DNA of 64,000 nucleotides, from positions 62,001-126,000 of the forward strand of contig JAWKLF010000004.1 of NCBI GenBank assembly GCA_041392835.1. The letters are read 5' to 3'. Source of the DNA: OLB11 sp041392835. GTDB taxonomy: Bacteria > Bacteroidota > Bacteroidia > Chitinophagales > Chitinophagaceae. Of this stretch, positions 9,741 through 19,587 are shown in pieces (position 1 is the stretch's first letter; every line of letters begins with the position of its first letter). The notes under the pieces were generated by a model. The model saw only the letters and a list, made by a program, of their open reading frames with translations, was not told the origin of the DNA and made no database searches. The translations under genes were made by a program, and so were the position numbers.

Positions 9741-9755
9741 TAACTTTAAAAATTC

Positions 9756-10595
9756 ATGCGTTATACCTTTTTCATTTGGATTCTATCATTCCTCTTTTTT
9801 TCGTGCAACCGCACAAATCCTTTTGTACCCAAAAACAATGTTTTAGAGGTAGTCCCCAGTTTTTTTGTTCAAAATATATTATTAGAAAATGTACAAGCTG
9901 AATGGAGCAATGCTACAGTATCAACTACTCAATTATTAGATTCTATACAAAAACAATATCCTCATCGAATAAAAATCAGCACTTTTCACTTAAATGATTG
10001 GTTGAGTAATAGCACCACACAAGATATTAGTGATTATTTAGGCGGTTATATAAATATTCCTGTGGGTGCAGCAAATAGACATTTGACTTTTAATACTATA
10101 AATCAAGAAGACAATCGTATTTGGATGACCCCTATCAATTGGTTTCAATCTATAGATCAACAAATTAACCAAGAATCCTCTGCAGCTTTAGCAATGCAAT
10201 CAGGCATCAATGAACGACAAGAAGCTTATGCAACTGTTTATATTGCATATAAAAAACCTTTTGCAAGCAATACTCGTCTTAGCCTCTATGTAGTTAGAGA
10301 TAGTATTAAACATATTTTTCAAGTTGATGCATCCCCTTCTTTTTTTCACAAAAATATTTTTACAAATATTTATCCAGATTCTATTGTTGGAGTGCCAATC
10401 TCGTTGCATGAATCTAACGATTTGGGGACTATAGCATCTTATACCTTTAGTCCTTTAGATATTCAATCTATAGATATATACAATTATAAACTTGTTGCAG
10501 TTTTGCATGAAGCAAATACCGATTTTAGAAAAAGAAGAATTATAAATGTTCAGGATGCTTTGTTTGGAGGCATCAAGTATTGGGACGAAAAATAA
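9756..10595 (+). CDS. putative lipoprotein with Omp28-like N-terminal region
   Basis: The 279-residue protein starts with a lipoprotein signal (lipobox 'LFFSC', Cys at about 17). The segment 'VQNILLENVQAEWSNATVS', followed by 'LDSIQKQYPHRIKISTFHLNDW', resembles the start of the thioredoxin-like fold of Omp28-type outer-membrane lipoproteins, where the expected text is a 'LLEDFTG..C..CP' strand-turn. Here both redox Cys are absent, so a thiol activity is unlikely. The C-terminal half ('YATVYIAYKKPF', 'LSLYVVRDSI', 'YKLVAVLHEAN') is beta-rich as in that family. The Omp28 relationship is inferred by eye and is uncertain; lipoprotein status is well supported. Confidence 0.6.
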   Translation: MRYTFFIWILSFLFFSCNRTNPFVPKNNVLEVVPSFFVQNILLENVQAEWSNATVSTTQLLDSIQKQYPHRIKISTFHLNDWLSNSTTQDISDYLGGYINIPVGAANRHLTFNTINQEDNRIWMTPINWFQSIDQQINQESSAALAMQSGINERQEAYATVYIAYKKPFASNTRLSLYVVRDSIKHIFQVDASPSFFHKNIFTNIYPDSIVGVPISLHESNDLGTIASYTFSPLDIQSIDIYNYKLVAVLHEANTDFRKRRIINVQDALFGGIKYWDEK

Positions 10596-10603
10596 TAATG
10601 CAG

Positions 10604-11836
10604 TTATTCTTCTTTTTTATATTGCACTAATCGTTCTATAGTAAGTCCTTGTGTTAATATACTAAACAATACACAAAAATAAGTTGCTATCAACAGCAGT
10701 TCTTGATTTTCGCTATCGGGCAAAGACAATACAAGAGCCAATGACAAACCACCTCTTAGCCCACCCCATGAAATGATACGAGCATCTGCATTTGTTAATT
10801 TTAATAATTTTGGCCAAAGCATATGTGGCAAATACACTATTGCAATTCGAGAAAGTAATACTATAATCACAGATACTAAGGATAGTAAAATATAGCTTGG
10901 CTTAAATTCGATTACAATTAAAACAAAAGCAATCAGAATAAATAATAACGCATTCAAAATTACATCTATCAATTCCCAAAATTTATGTAAATATTCTTGC
11001 GTCACATCGCTCATGGCAACATTTTGTTTAAAATTCCCAACCATTAAACCCATAACTACCATGGCCAAAGCACCCGATATATGTATGAAATTACATAGAG
11101 CATAACCACCCATAACGAAAGCTAAAGTGAGCAAAATTTCAGTTTCGTAGTGATCTATAGATTTTAATAAAAGATGTAAAACATATCCCATGAGCAAACC
11201 TGCCAACACACCTCCTACCGCTTCTACTAAAAACAAATTGAGAACATGCTGCATGCTAAAACCTCCTGAATGCAATGTCTCTAATAACGCTATAAAAATA
11301 ACAACACCAATACCATCATTAAAAAGACTTTCGCCTACTATGATAGATTCAGTACGTTTTGGCACTTTGGCCTTGGTTAAAATACCTAAAACAGCTATTG
11401 GATCTGTAGGCGATATGAGTGCTCCAAATAGCAAACAATATATAAATTGAATGTCTATATGTATAGCTTGAGCAATAAAATAAAACAAAGATGCAATCAT
11501 CAATGTAGATAGTATAACTCCAAAAATGGCAAAAATGGCTATAGGTCGTATTTGACTTTTTAATCCATTCCATTCGGTATGCATTGCACCTGCAAATAGT
11601 AGAAATCCTAAAAGGATATCTAAAATAATTTTATTTAAAGGCATCGTTTCAATACTACTCTTTACCTCTTCATATGGCAAATTGTGCCAATACTTAAAAC
11701 TCAAAACAAACAAAGAAAGTAGCGTGGATAAAAAAAATAAACCTATGACAAAGGGTAGCTTTAAAAAACGATGATTGATATAAGCAAAGCCAGCCGATAA
11801 ACAAATAAGTATAATTAAAGAAAAATAAATATGCAT
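10604..11836 (-). CDS. CPA1 family sodium:proton antiporter (NhaP-like)
   Basis: A 410-residue inner-membrane protein with about 12 hydrophobic segments. The CPA1 signature region is clear: 'LISPTDPIAVLGIL' (unwound helix) around residue 142 and 'VGESLFNDGIGVVIF' with the ion-binding Asn-Asp pair around residue 173; 'SWGGLRGGLSLAL' near the end carries the conserved Arg. Such proteins exchange Na+ or K+ for H+ to control pH and salt. Only 3 nt separate it from the upstream DUF389 membrane protein on the same strand, so the two are probably co-transcribed. It has no long C-terminal regulatory domain. Confidence 0.93.
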   Translation of the reverse strand: MHIYFSLIILICLSAGFAYINHRFLKLPFVIGLFFLSTLLSLFVLSFKYWHNLPYEEVKSSIETMPLNKIILDILLGFLLFAGAMHTEWNGLKSQIRPIAIFAIFGVILSTLMIASLFYFIAQAIHIDIQFIYCLLFGALISPTDPIAVLGILTKAKVPKRTESIIVGESLFNDGIGVVIFIALLETLHSGGFSMQHVLNLFLVEAVGGVLAGLLMGYVLHLLLKSIDHYETEILLTLAFVMGGYALCNFIHISGALAMVVMGLMVGNFKQNVAMSDVTQEYLHKFWELIDVILNALLFILIAFVLIVIEFKPSYILLSLVSVIIVLLSRIAIVYLPHMLWPKLLKLTNADARIISWGGLRGGLSLALVLSLPDSENQELLLIATYFCVLFSILTQGLTIERLVQYKKEE

Positions 11837-11839
11837 ATA

Positions 11840-13147
11840 CTATTGTACTTCTAAAAGGTCTATATTGTTGAGTTGTAGTTTTGCTTCTAACCAATGTGCC
11901 AAGGAAGTAGATTCTTTACTATTCAAAGGCTTTTCACTTTGGTACAATAAAATTGTTTTTTCAAATACACTATCTGTACTTTTCATAGATTGAGTAGAAA
12001 GCGAAATGCTTTTTATGGTTGGAAATAGAACATTAATTTCGGTCAAGAGTTGGGAATTATCAAACGTATAGTGATTCAGCTTATTTTGCAAATCGGCTAT
12101 CATTTGATCTTTTACATTTAATTCATTGTCTTGCTTATTTATTTCATTCAATATATCATCTTTGAAAACTTGCAAATTATCTTGCGAATTTTTGCGAATA
12201 ATAATTTTAGTATTTTCTAAGCCATTTTGCAATGCTTTTGTTTGTATAGCCTCTAATTCCTGTTCAGAATAAGATTTGTCCAAAAAAGCCAATTCTATAG
12301 TTTTGGGTTCTGACTTTGAATTTATTTTTTTATAAACCAGCGTTTTGCCATCTATAGCACACTCTTTTTCAATAAAATCGTTTGCTTTTTCAAGAAATTT
12401 TTGTTCGCCATATAGTACAAACGCAAAATATGCGCTTGGCAATAAAACAATAAGTATGAGTGAAGAAATGATTATACGGACTCTTCTTTGGATGTGAGCG
12501 TCCAATTGCTTTACGGTAGGATAATTTAAGTATTTAACAATAAGAAAAGTGGCTATGCCAATAAAAACACAATTGATACTGTATAAAAATAATGCACCAA
12601 AAAAATAAGTCCATTTTGCGGTAGCCAAGGCATAGCCTGCTGTACATAGTGGTGGCATCAAAGCTGTAGCAATAGCCACACCGGGTATGGGGTTGCCTTT
12701 TTCTACACGAGTAATAGCTATAACGCCTACCAAACCACCAAAGAATGCAATAAGTACATCGTAAATATTGGGTGAGGTGCGAGATAACAATTCAGACTGC
12801 GCTTGCTTAAAAGGACTAATATAAAAATAAAAAAATGAGAACAACAAACTTACCAAAGTAGCGGTAAGAAGATTATAAATTGATTTTTTTAGCAACGCAA
12901 AATCATAAATACCCAATGCAAAGCCAGCTCCTACTATAGGACCCATCAAAGGTGATATCAACATAGCACCTATCACTACTGCTGTAGAATTAACATTGAG
13001 TCCCACAGAAGCAATTATAATAGCACAAGCTAATATCCATAAGGTAGAGCCCGAAAAATGTATATTTTCTTTTACATACTCAAGCGTGGCTTGCTTGTCA
13101 GCCTCGCCCTTGTGTAGATACAATATGTCAAAAAAGAATTTTCTCAT
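11840..13147 (-). CDS. DUF389/TIGR00341 family membrane protein
   Basis: A 435-residue protein with a membrane core of about seven helices (residues ~30-230) followed by a soluble C-terminal domain (about 250-435). The core has the DUF389 hallmarks 'SVGLNVNSTAVVIGAMLISPLMGP' and 'GNPIPGVAIATALMPPLC'. The family has no firmly assigned function, though a transport role is usually proposed. The soluble tail is charged and contains a heptad-like stretch around 'NKQDNELNVKDQMIADLQNKL', suggesting oligomerisation. The likely operon with the CPA1 antiporter (3-nt gap) hints at ion homeostasis. Confidence 0.88.
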   Translation of the reverse strand: MRKFFFDILYLHKGEADKQATLEYVKENIHFSGSTLWILACAIIIASVGLNVNSTAVVIGAMLISPLMGPIVGAGFALGIYDFALLKKSIYNLLTATLVSLLFSFFYFYISPFKQAQSELLSRTSPNIYDVLIAFFGGLVGVIAITRVEKGNPIPGVAIATALMPPLCTAGYALATAKWTYFFGALFLYSINCVFIGIATFLIVKYLNYPTVKQLDAHIQRRVRIIISSLILIVLLPSAYFAFVLYGEQKFLEKANDFIEKECAIDGKTLVYKKINSKSEPKTIELAFLDKSYSEQELEAIQTKALQNGLENTKIIIRKNSQDNLQVFKDDILNEINKQDNELNVKDQMIADLQNKLNHYTFDNSQLLTEINVLFPTIKSISLSTQSMKSTDSVFEKTILLYQSEKPLNSKESTSLAHWLEAKLQLNNIDLLEVQ

Positions 13148-13342
13148 GTATATGAATATAGATTACTCTTCAAAACAAACAAATATAACAAGTAAAAAAT
13201 AATCGCCATTTTACTCATTATGCTATCCGCTATTCATACATTTCTTCCGCCTATACAATATGTGTATCTTTTATAGAGCAATTTTCAGAATCTATTCAAT
13301 CTATATGTAACTTGCAGCCTTATATAAACACGCACTCACAGC

Positions 13343-15706
13343 ATGAAATATTTATTACTAGTTATATTCCTTTTTATATCCATTTTTTCGTTTGCACAAT
13401 CTTCTAAGGTAACGCTGAGTGGATACATCAAAGATGCACAAAGCGGAGAAAATTTAGTGGCAGCTAATATTGGCATTTTGGAACTCAAAAAAGGAGTTAA
13501 TGCCAATAGCTATGGTTTTTATTCCATTTCGGTTGCTCCTGGCACTTACACAATCAAAGTTTCTTATTTGGGCTATGAACCACAAATTTTAACTATCAAT
13601 TTGGAAGCAGATAAAAAATTAAATATTGAATTATATCCAAAAGGTGTTACCGCAAAAGAAATAGTCATAAAAGATACTCGCAAAGATGAAAATGTAAAGA
13701 GTACAGAAATGGGAATGCATCAATTGTCGATGTCTGATATAAAAAAATTACCCGTAATTATGGGCGAAGTGGATGTTTTAAAGTCATTGCAGTTGCTACC
13801 TGGCGTGAGCTCTGCTGGCGAAGGACAAAGTGGCTTCTATGTACGAGGTGGTGGCCCCGACCAAAATTTAATCCTTTTAGACGATGCCGTAGTATATAAT
13901 ACTGGGCATCTTTTTGGCTTCTTTTCAGTTTTCAATGGCGATGCCATTAAGAGTGTAACACTTATCAAAGGCACTGCACCAGCCAACTACGGAAGCAGAC
14001 TATCTTCTGTAGTAGACATCACCATGAAAGAAGGCAATAATAAAAAATATCAAGTAGAAGGTGGAATAGGCCTAATAGCCTCACGACTTTCTATACAAGG
14101 CCCTATTATCAAAAATAAAGCTTCCTTTATGCTGAGTGCTCGACGCACGTATATAGATGCATTAGTAAAACCTTTTGTAAAAAGCACAAGCTCACTCAAG
14201 GGTTCTGGCTATTATTTTTATGACCTCAATGCCAAAATGAATTATATCATCAATAAAAAAGATAGAATTTATCTCAGTGGCTATTTAGGTAAAGATGTAT
14301 TTACATTCAAAAACAAAGAACGAAGTTTTAACCTCGATGTGCCTTGGGGCAATGCCACTGGAAGTTTTCGATGGAACCATGAATTTAATAATAAATTATT
14401 CATGAATACAACCCTAAATTACAACGATTATAAATTCACATTCAATGGCGAACAACGCAATTTTAAATTTCAACTCTTTTCGGGTGTAAAAGATTGGAGT
14501 GGCAAGGTAGATTTAGATTACTATAGCAAATTTAATCACAAGTTTAAAGGAGGTGCCAATTATATTTACCACACCTTTACACCAAGCACCATACGAGGTG
14601 AAGTAGATGGTCAAGAAATAAGTCCGATTACGACATATAAAAAGTATGCTCATGAAATTGGCATTTATGTATTAGATTAATTTTATTTATGAATCCGAAT
14701 TAAAATCAATGCTGGATTGCGCTACTCTCAATTTTTTCAAGTAGGACCATACAAACGCTATAGCTTTAATGCATTAGACAAACCGATAGATAGTGTAGAA
14801 TATAAAGCCGGACAAATAGCAAAATCCTATGGTGGCTTTGAACCTCGTTTCAATGCTCGATTTCAGATAGACGATAAATCATCATTAAAATTAGGTATAG
14901 CAAAAACGTATCAATATCTACACCTGGTTACCAACAATGGCTCTACCCTTCCTACCGATTTATGGAGTCCAAGTTCTTATTTTGTCAGACCACAAAATGC
15001 GTGGCAATATAGTTTGGGCTATTTTAAAAATTTCTTAGACAATAAATTAGAAACCTCAGTAGAAGTCTATTACAAAGACATGCGTAACCTCATCGAATTT
15101 AGAGAAGGATATGTACCCTCTTCACTTCGTGATGTAGATTACGATTTTGTATTTGGAAAAGGACATGCCTATGGTGCTGAATTTTTTATAAACAAAACCA
15201 AAGGCCGATGGACAGGCTGGATTGCATATACCTTGGCTTGGACTTATAGAAACTTTCCCAAACTCAACAATGGTGAAGACTATTTGGCCAAATACGACCA
15301 ACGACATAATATATCTGTTACTTCTACCTATGAGCTCAATAAAAAATGGAGCATTTCGGGTGTGTTTGTTTTTGGATCGGGCAATCGAATTACATTACCT
15401 ACATCGCTATATACAATAGATAATGGCATATATCAGAACTACGAAAAACTCAACAACTATCCATTACCTCCCTATCACAGACTGGATTTAGCAGCCATAT
15501 ATACGCCCAAGCCAAAATCTACAAAGAAACTAAAGGGCAGTTGGACTTTTTCAATTTACAATGTTTACAGCAGACAAAATCCCTACATCATCTATCTTGA
15601 TACCGATGGCGGCTTAAACAATAGCAATGGTATACAACTAAAAGTAAAACAAATATCCATTTTCCCTATCCTACCGAGCATAACGTATAACTTTAAATTT
15701 AACTAA
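13343..15706 (+). pseudogene. TonB-dependent receptor, interrupted by two in-frame stops
   Basis: An outer-membrane receptor of about 787 codons: signal peptide (1-18), CarboxypepD_reg-like beta-sandwich ('LSGYIKDAQSGENLVAANIG', ~25-105), plug ('MGEVDVLKSLQLLPGVSSAGEGQSGFYVRGGGPDQNLILLDD', in pieces ~140-185) and a barrel ending 'PSITYNFKFN'. The frame is broken by TAA at 14678 and TGA at 14690, then continues in the same frame. The flanking peptides 'HEIGIYVLD' and 'INAGLRYSQF' are what is normally joined by a short 'EF.LNPK'-like segment, and the spacing is preserved. So the lesion is confined to about 15 nt: a G-to-T-like change plus a locally scrambled stretch. Either recent inactivation or a consensus error. 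Confidence 0.85.
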
Positions 15707-15796
15707 GCTCAATTATTATTTTTTTTCAAAAAAAGATTTAAAATAAAACCCCAAAAAAATAGCAAACATCAACATTAAATTTACTTTTAAATTTAA

Positions 15797-15804
15797 TAAA
15801 TTTG
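15797..15804 (+). promoter_or_regulatory. -7 promoter element that decides the 15829 start
   Basis: TAAATTTG matches TAnnTTTG. The TTG inside it (15802) is an in-frame potential start, but it would lie upstream of the transcription start, which favours the GTG at 15829. Confidence 0.5.
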
Positions 15805-15828
15805 AGATTTATTATTCATAATATATTC

Positions 15829-16488
15829 GTGAAAAACCGACTCCTAACCTTAACATTTTTACTTACAAGTTTTTTCACATATGCACAACGATATACCGAA
15901 ACCTTCTTTAAAGATTTTGAACTGACAAAAAAAACAACTGAAAAAAATGCAAAGTATAAAGAAATATATTCTGAAGATGAAGACAGTGTTGTATTTATTC
16001 AAGCTATAAATCTGAAAAAAAACTGTCTTATCAGTGAAAAATATTTCAAAAACAAAACACCTATAGGCATATGGACTTATTATAATAAAAATTGTACTAT
16101 TATAAATAAAAAAGACTTTTCAAAATTAGTTTACTCAGATAAAATTATTGATACTATTTTTTACAATAACAATCTAAAGTACGATGAACACTATCAAGTT
16201 GCAGAATTCCCAGGTGGCAAATTAGCATTAGATGAATTTTTGCATACGAAAATGAAGTTTCCTATTGAACTCGTAGATGAAAGGTTTATAGGAGGAGTTT
16301 CACTTCAATATATGATTAAAGCAGATGGAACCATTAAAATGGTTTCTATTAGAACGTCTATGCACCCTTTGTTTGATTTAGAAGCTTGGGAACTTTTTGA
16401 AAGAATGCCCAAATGGATTCCTGCCAAAAAAGATGGAAAGCCTATTGATTCTATGGGAACTTATATTCTTATATATGACTTTGATTGA
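15829..16488 (+). CDS. secreted protein with TonB C-terminal-like domain
   Basis: From a GTG start the protein has 219 residues, beginning with a signal peptide ('NRLLTLTFLLTSFFTYAQ'). The C-terminal ~75 residues ('GGVSLQYMIKADGTIKMVSI' through 'WIPAKKDGKPIDS') form a TonB_C-like domain, the fold by which energy transducers touch outer-membrane receptors. It lacks the usual inner-membrane helix and Pro-rich spacer, so it is not a classic TonB; such secreted TonB_C proteins are common in Bacteroidota and of unclear role. The middle contains a MORN-like turn ('YFKNKTPIGIWTYYNKN'). It follows the broken TonB-dependent receptor but has its own -7 element. Confidence 0.75.
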   Translation: MKNRLLTLTFLLTSFFTYAQRYTETFFKDFELTKKTTEKNAKYKEIYSEDEDSVVFIQAINLKKNCLISEKYFKNKTPIGIWTYYNKNCTIINKKDFSKLVYSDKIIDTIFYNNNLKYDEHYQVAEFPGGKLALDEFLHTKMKFPIELVDERFIGGVSLQYMIKADGTIKMVSIRTSMHPLFDLEAWELFERMPKWIPAKKDGKPIDSMGTYILIYDFD

Positions 16489-16722
16489 GTAGTGGCTTAT
16501 CCTAAATAGGTTTATACAAATAAGTAAACGAAGCCAGTACAAGAACTATTAATTGCTATAAGAATATACTCACTTTCTTTATTCTATCCATGTTATAGCA
16601 TTGAGAAAATTGATAGCAATTTGATAATAAGAATATTGCTTCAAAGTGTTGATTTTATTAATATCGACATCAAACACATGATTATTTTCATAGTGCAACG
16701 TTGAGTATGTATCAAAAGTAGA

Positions 16723-16752
16723 TTTACTTCTAAATGATAATAATTATCTTTG
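16723..16752 (+). promoter_or_regulatory. perR-katG promoter
   Basis: The -7 element TATCTTTG at 16745-16752 is a perfect TAnnTTTG. A weak -33 (TTTA, 16723-16726) lies 18 nt upstream. Transcription should start just after 16755, so the ATG at 16777 rather than the TTG at 16750 must be the perR start. Confidence 0.7.
16735..16749 (+). promoter_or_regulatory. Fur/PerR box overlapping the perR -7 element
   Basis: TGATAATAATTATCT matches the 7-1-7 Fur-family inverted repeat TGATAATnATTATCA at all but the last base. The right half overlaps the -7 hexamer by 5 nt, so a bound repressor would block sigma factor access. The next gene encodes a PerR-type protein, which indicates autoregulation together with katG. 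Confidence 0.75.
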
Positions 16753-16776
16753 AGTATTCATGTATCATCTATAAAA

Positions 16777-17196
16777 ATGACAACAGCATATATACGAGAA
16801 CAACTTAAAACAAAAGGCCTAAAAAATCACACTCAACGAGTTGCTATATACGAGGCTATTGCTAAACTTAAAACTCATCCCACAGCGGAAAATATTATTG
16901 ATTATATTAAAAAGAATCATCCTAATATATCAGTAGGCACGGTGTATAAAGTGCTAGACTCATTGATAGAAAACCAACTAATAAAGAAGGTAAAAAATGA
17001 AAAGGATGTTATGCGATACGATGCCATTATGCATACACATCATCATTTATACTGCACCGAGACAGATAAGATTGAAGATTTTGAAGACCCTGAACTAGAC
17101 AAATTAGTTTCGCAATATTTTGCAAAGAAAAAAATTAAAGGATTTAAAGTAAAAGAAATAACACTACAAATAACTGGCAAATTCAAAAACAATTAA
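16777..17196 (+). CDS. perR: PerR-type Fur family regulator
   Basis: A 139-residue Fur-family repressor: winged-helix domain 1-80 with the recognition helix near 'ISVGTVYKVLDSL', dimerisation domain 81-139. The five regulatory metal ligands of PerR are all present at matching spacing: His34, Asp82, His88, His90 and Asp101. Asp rather than Glu at 101 is the PerR hallmark linked with peroxide sensing by His oxidation. In contrast, the structural zinc CxxC pairs are gone; Cys93 is the only Cys. It sits 14 nt upstream of katG, and a Fur-type box covers its promoter, so it most likely represses itself and katG until peroxide is present. Confidence 0.85.
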   Translation: MTTAYIREQLKTKGLKNHTQRVAIYEAIAKLKTHPTAENIIDYIKKNHPNISVGTVYKVLDSLIENQLIKKVKNEKDVMRYDAIMHTHHHLYCTETDKIEDFEDPELDKLVSQYFAKKKIKGFKVKEITLQITGKFKNN

Positions 17197-17210
17197 AACA
17201 AATAAATACT

Positions 17211-19382
17211 ATGGACACAACAAAAGGAAAATGCCCTTTTCATCATGGGGCCAACACAGAAACCACTCATTCTGTAATGGATTGGTGGCCCAAAGCACTC
17301 AACCTTGATATCTTACATCAGCACGACACCAAAACAACGCCTACGGATGTCAATTTTAACTACAAAGAAGAATTTAAAAAACTGGATCTCGAAGCTCTAA
17401 AAAATGACTTGAAAAAATTGATGACAGAAAGTCAAGATTGGTGGCCTGCCGATTGGGGGCATTATGGAGGCTTAATGATACGTATGGCTTGGCATGCAGC
17501 TGGCACCTATAGAGTTATGGATGGTAGAGGTGGTGCAAACACTGGCAATCAGCGTTTTGCTCCATTAAATAGTTGGCCAGACAATGGCAATTTAGACAAA
17601 GCACGACGTTTGCTTTGGCCTATTAAAAAGAAGTATGGCAACAAAATTTCTTGGGCCGATATGTTTATACTGGCGGGCAACATGGCCTATGAATCTATGG
17701 GTTTCAAAACTTTTGGGTTTGCAGGTGGCCGTGAAGACATTTGGCATCCCGAAAAAGATATTCATTGGGGTACTGAAAAAGAATGGCTTGGCAAAGCACG
17801 ATATACTGAAAATGGCAATAGCGAATCTTTAGAAAATCCTTTAGCAGCTGTGCAGATGGGATTGATATACGTAAACCCAGAAGGTGTAGATGGCGATCCG
17901 GATCCGCTAAAAACTGCTCAGGATGTACGCACCACATTTAATAGAATGGCTATGAACGATGAGGAAACCGTAGCTCTTACTGCTGGCGGACACACCGTAG
18001 GCAAAGCACATGGAAATGGCGATGCTTCCAAACTGGGCAATAATCCTGAGGGTTCTGATGTGCAAGATCAAGGTTTTGGATGGATAAATCCTCATGGCAA
18101 AGGTCATGCTGAAGATACAGTTACTAGTGGTCTTGAGGGAGCTTGGACTACCACACCAGACAAATGGAATCATAGCTATTTTCATTTACTACTCAATTAT
18201 GAATGGGAATTGAAAAAAAGTCCAGCTGGTGCTTGGCAATGGGAACCTATAAATTGCAAAGAAGAAGATAAACCTTTTGATGCGCATATAAAAGGTGTAA
18301 AAAGAAATCCCATCATGACGGATGCAGATATGGCCATGAAGATGGATCCTGAATACAGAAAAATAGCTGATAAATTTTACAAAGACCCTACGTATTTTGA
18401 AGAAACTTTTGCGAAAGCCTGGTTTAAACTCACACATAGAGACTTAGGTCCTAAAAGTCGCTACTTAGGTGCAGATGCTCCTACAGAAGATTTAATATGG
18501 CAAGACCCCATTCCACGTGTTGAGTATACACTAAGCAATACCGAAATAGAAGACTTGAAAACACAAATACTCAATAGTGGCTTAAGCTCATCCGAATTGA
18601 TTACTACAGCATGGGATAGTGCTCGCACTTTTCGTAGTTCCGACTTTAGAGGTGGAGCCAATGGCGCAAGAATTCGCTTAGAACCTCAAATAAATTGGGA
18701 AGGAAATGAACCCGAAAAACTAAAACAAGTTTTGAAAAAATTAGAAGCTATTCAAGCCTCCATGCATAAAAAAGTAAGCATGGCGGATTTAATTGTTTTG
18801 GGTGGATGTGCCGCTATAGAAAAAGCAGCAAAGCAAGCTGGATATGATGTTAAAGTACCTTTTACGCCTGGCAGAGGCGACGCTATTCAAGAAATGACCG
18901 ATAGTGATTCTTTCCAATACCTAGAGCCACTACATGATGGTTTTAGAAATTGGCTTAAGAAAAACTATGCAGTAAAACCCGAAGAGTTACTTATAGACAG
19001 ATCACAGTTGATGGGATTGACTGCTCCCGAAATGACTGTACTACTAGGTGGAATGCGTGTATTAGGCACTAATCATAATGCTACACAGCATGGTGTGTTT
19101 ACAGACAATGTTGGGTCTTTAAGTAATGATTTTTTTGTGAACCTAACCGACATGAATTACAAATGGCAACCTATTGAAGAAAATCTATATCACATAATTG
19201 ATAGAAAAACGAATCAAACAAAATGGACTGCTACTCGCGTAGATTTAATTTTTGGCTCTAACTCCATCTTACGAGCTTACTCTGAATTTTATGCCCAAGA
19301 CGACAATAAAGAACGCTTTGTACAAGATTTTATACAAGCTTGGAACAAAGTAATGCAAGCAGACCGCTTTGATTTGAAGTAG
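17211..19382 (+). CDS. katG: catalase-peroxidase
   Basis: A bifunctional haem enzyme that removes hydrogen peroxide by catalase and peroxidase reactions in the cytoplasm. The 723 residues contain both the haem-bearing N-terminal half and the degenerate C-terminal half. The distal residues Arg91, Trp94 and His95 ('RMAWHAAGTYR') are present, as are Tyr220 and Met246, which with Trp94 should form the Met-Tyr-Trp adduct required for catalase activity, and the proximal His261 ('TAGGHTVGKAHG'). No signal peptide. It is the second gene of the perR-katG unit and ends at a strong rho-independent terminator. Confidence 0.97.
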   Translation: MDTTKGKCPFHHGANTETTHSVMDWWPKALNLDILHQHDTKTTPTDVNFNYKEEFKKLDLEALKNDLKKLMTESQDWWPADWGHYGGLMIRMAWHAAGTYRVMDGRGGANTGNQRFAPLNSWPDNGNLDKARRLLWPIKKKYGNKISWADMFILAGNMAYESMGFKTFGFAGGREDIWHPEKDIHWGTEKEWLGKARYTENGNSESLENPLAAVQMGLIYVNPEGVDGDPDPLKTAQDVRTTFNRMAMNDEETVALTAGGHTVGKAHGNGDASKLGNNPEGSDVQDQGFGWINPHGKGHAEDTVTSGLEGAWTTTPDKWNHSYFHLLLNYEWELKKSPAGAWQWEPINCKEEDKPFDAHIKGVKRNPIMTDADMAMKMDPEYRKIADKFYKDPTYFEETFAKAWFKLTHRDLGPKSRYLGADAPTEDLIWQDPIPRVEYTLSNTEIEDLKTQILNSGLSSSELITTAWDSARTFRSSDFRGGANGARIRLEPQINWEGNEPEKLKQVLKKLEAIQASMHKKVSMADLIVLGGCAAIEKAAKQAGYDVKVPFTPGRGDAIQEMTDSDSFQYLEPLHDGFRNWLKKNYAVKPEELLIDRSQLMGLTAPEMTVLLGGMRVLGTNHNATQHGVFTDNVGSLSNDFFVNLTDMNYKWQPIEENLYHIIDRKTNQTKWTATRVDLIFGSNSILRAYSEFYAQDDNKERFVQDFIQAWNKVMQADRFDLK

Positions 19383-19415
19383 AAACAGATTACTAAAAAT
19401 CAAAACAAAAACTTT

Positions 19416-19448
19416 AATCACCTATGCTTATACCATAGGTGATTTTTT
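19416..19448 (+). terminator. rho-independent terminator after katG
   Basis: An 11-bp stem (AATCACCTATG with CATAGGTGATT) around a 7-nt loop is followed by a run of T's. It lies 33 nt after the katG stop codon. Confidence 0.9.
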
Positions 19449-19547
19449 TTAAACACAATTTGCAGTTTACAAAAGCGCCGATATCAGTACTACATTGCAA
19501 ATGTCGAACAGTGCTACTTGCTACTTGGTACATCTCGAACCGTTGGG

Positions 19548-19587
19548 TTAAAACCGCAGTGTCCCGAAACGGAGACACGGCGGAGAA
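19548..19587 (+). repeat. 40-bp hairpin repeat, copy 1
   Basis: One of two near-identical direct copies (39 of 40 bases equal to 19715-19754) with a third, inverted, partial copy at 20309. The inner part is an imperfect inverted repeat: CCGC-a-GTGTC pairs with GACAC-g-GCGG, giving a 9-bp stem with one mismatch around a ~10-nt loop. Its GC content is far above the surrounding DNA, like REP-type or MITE-like elements. It sits in the ~425-nt gene-free gap between katG and 19809, where otherwise I see only the katG terminator. Confidence 0.8.
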
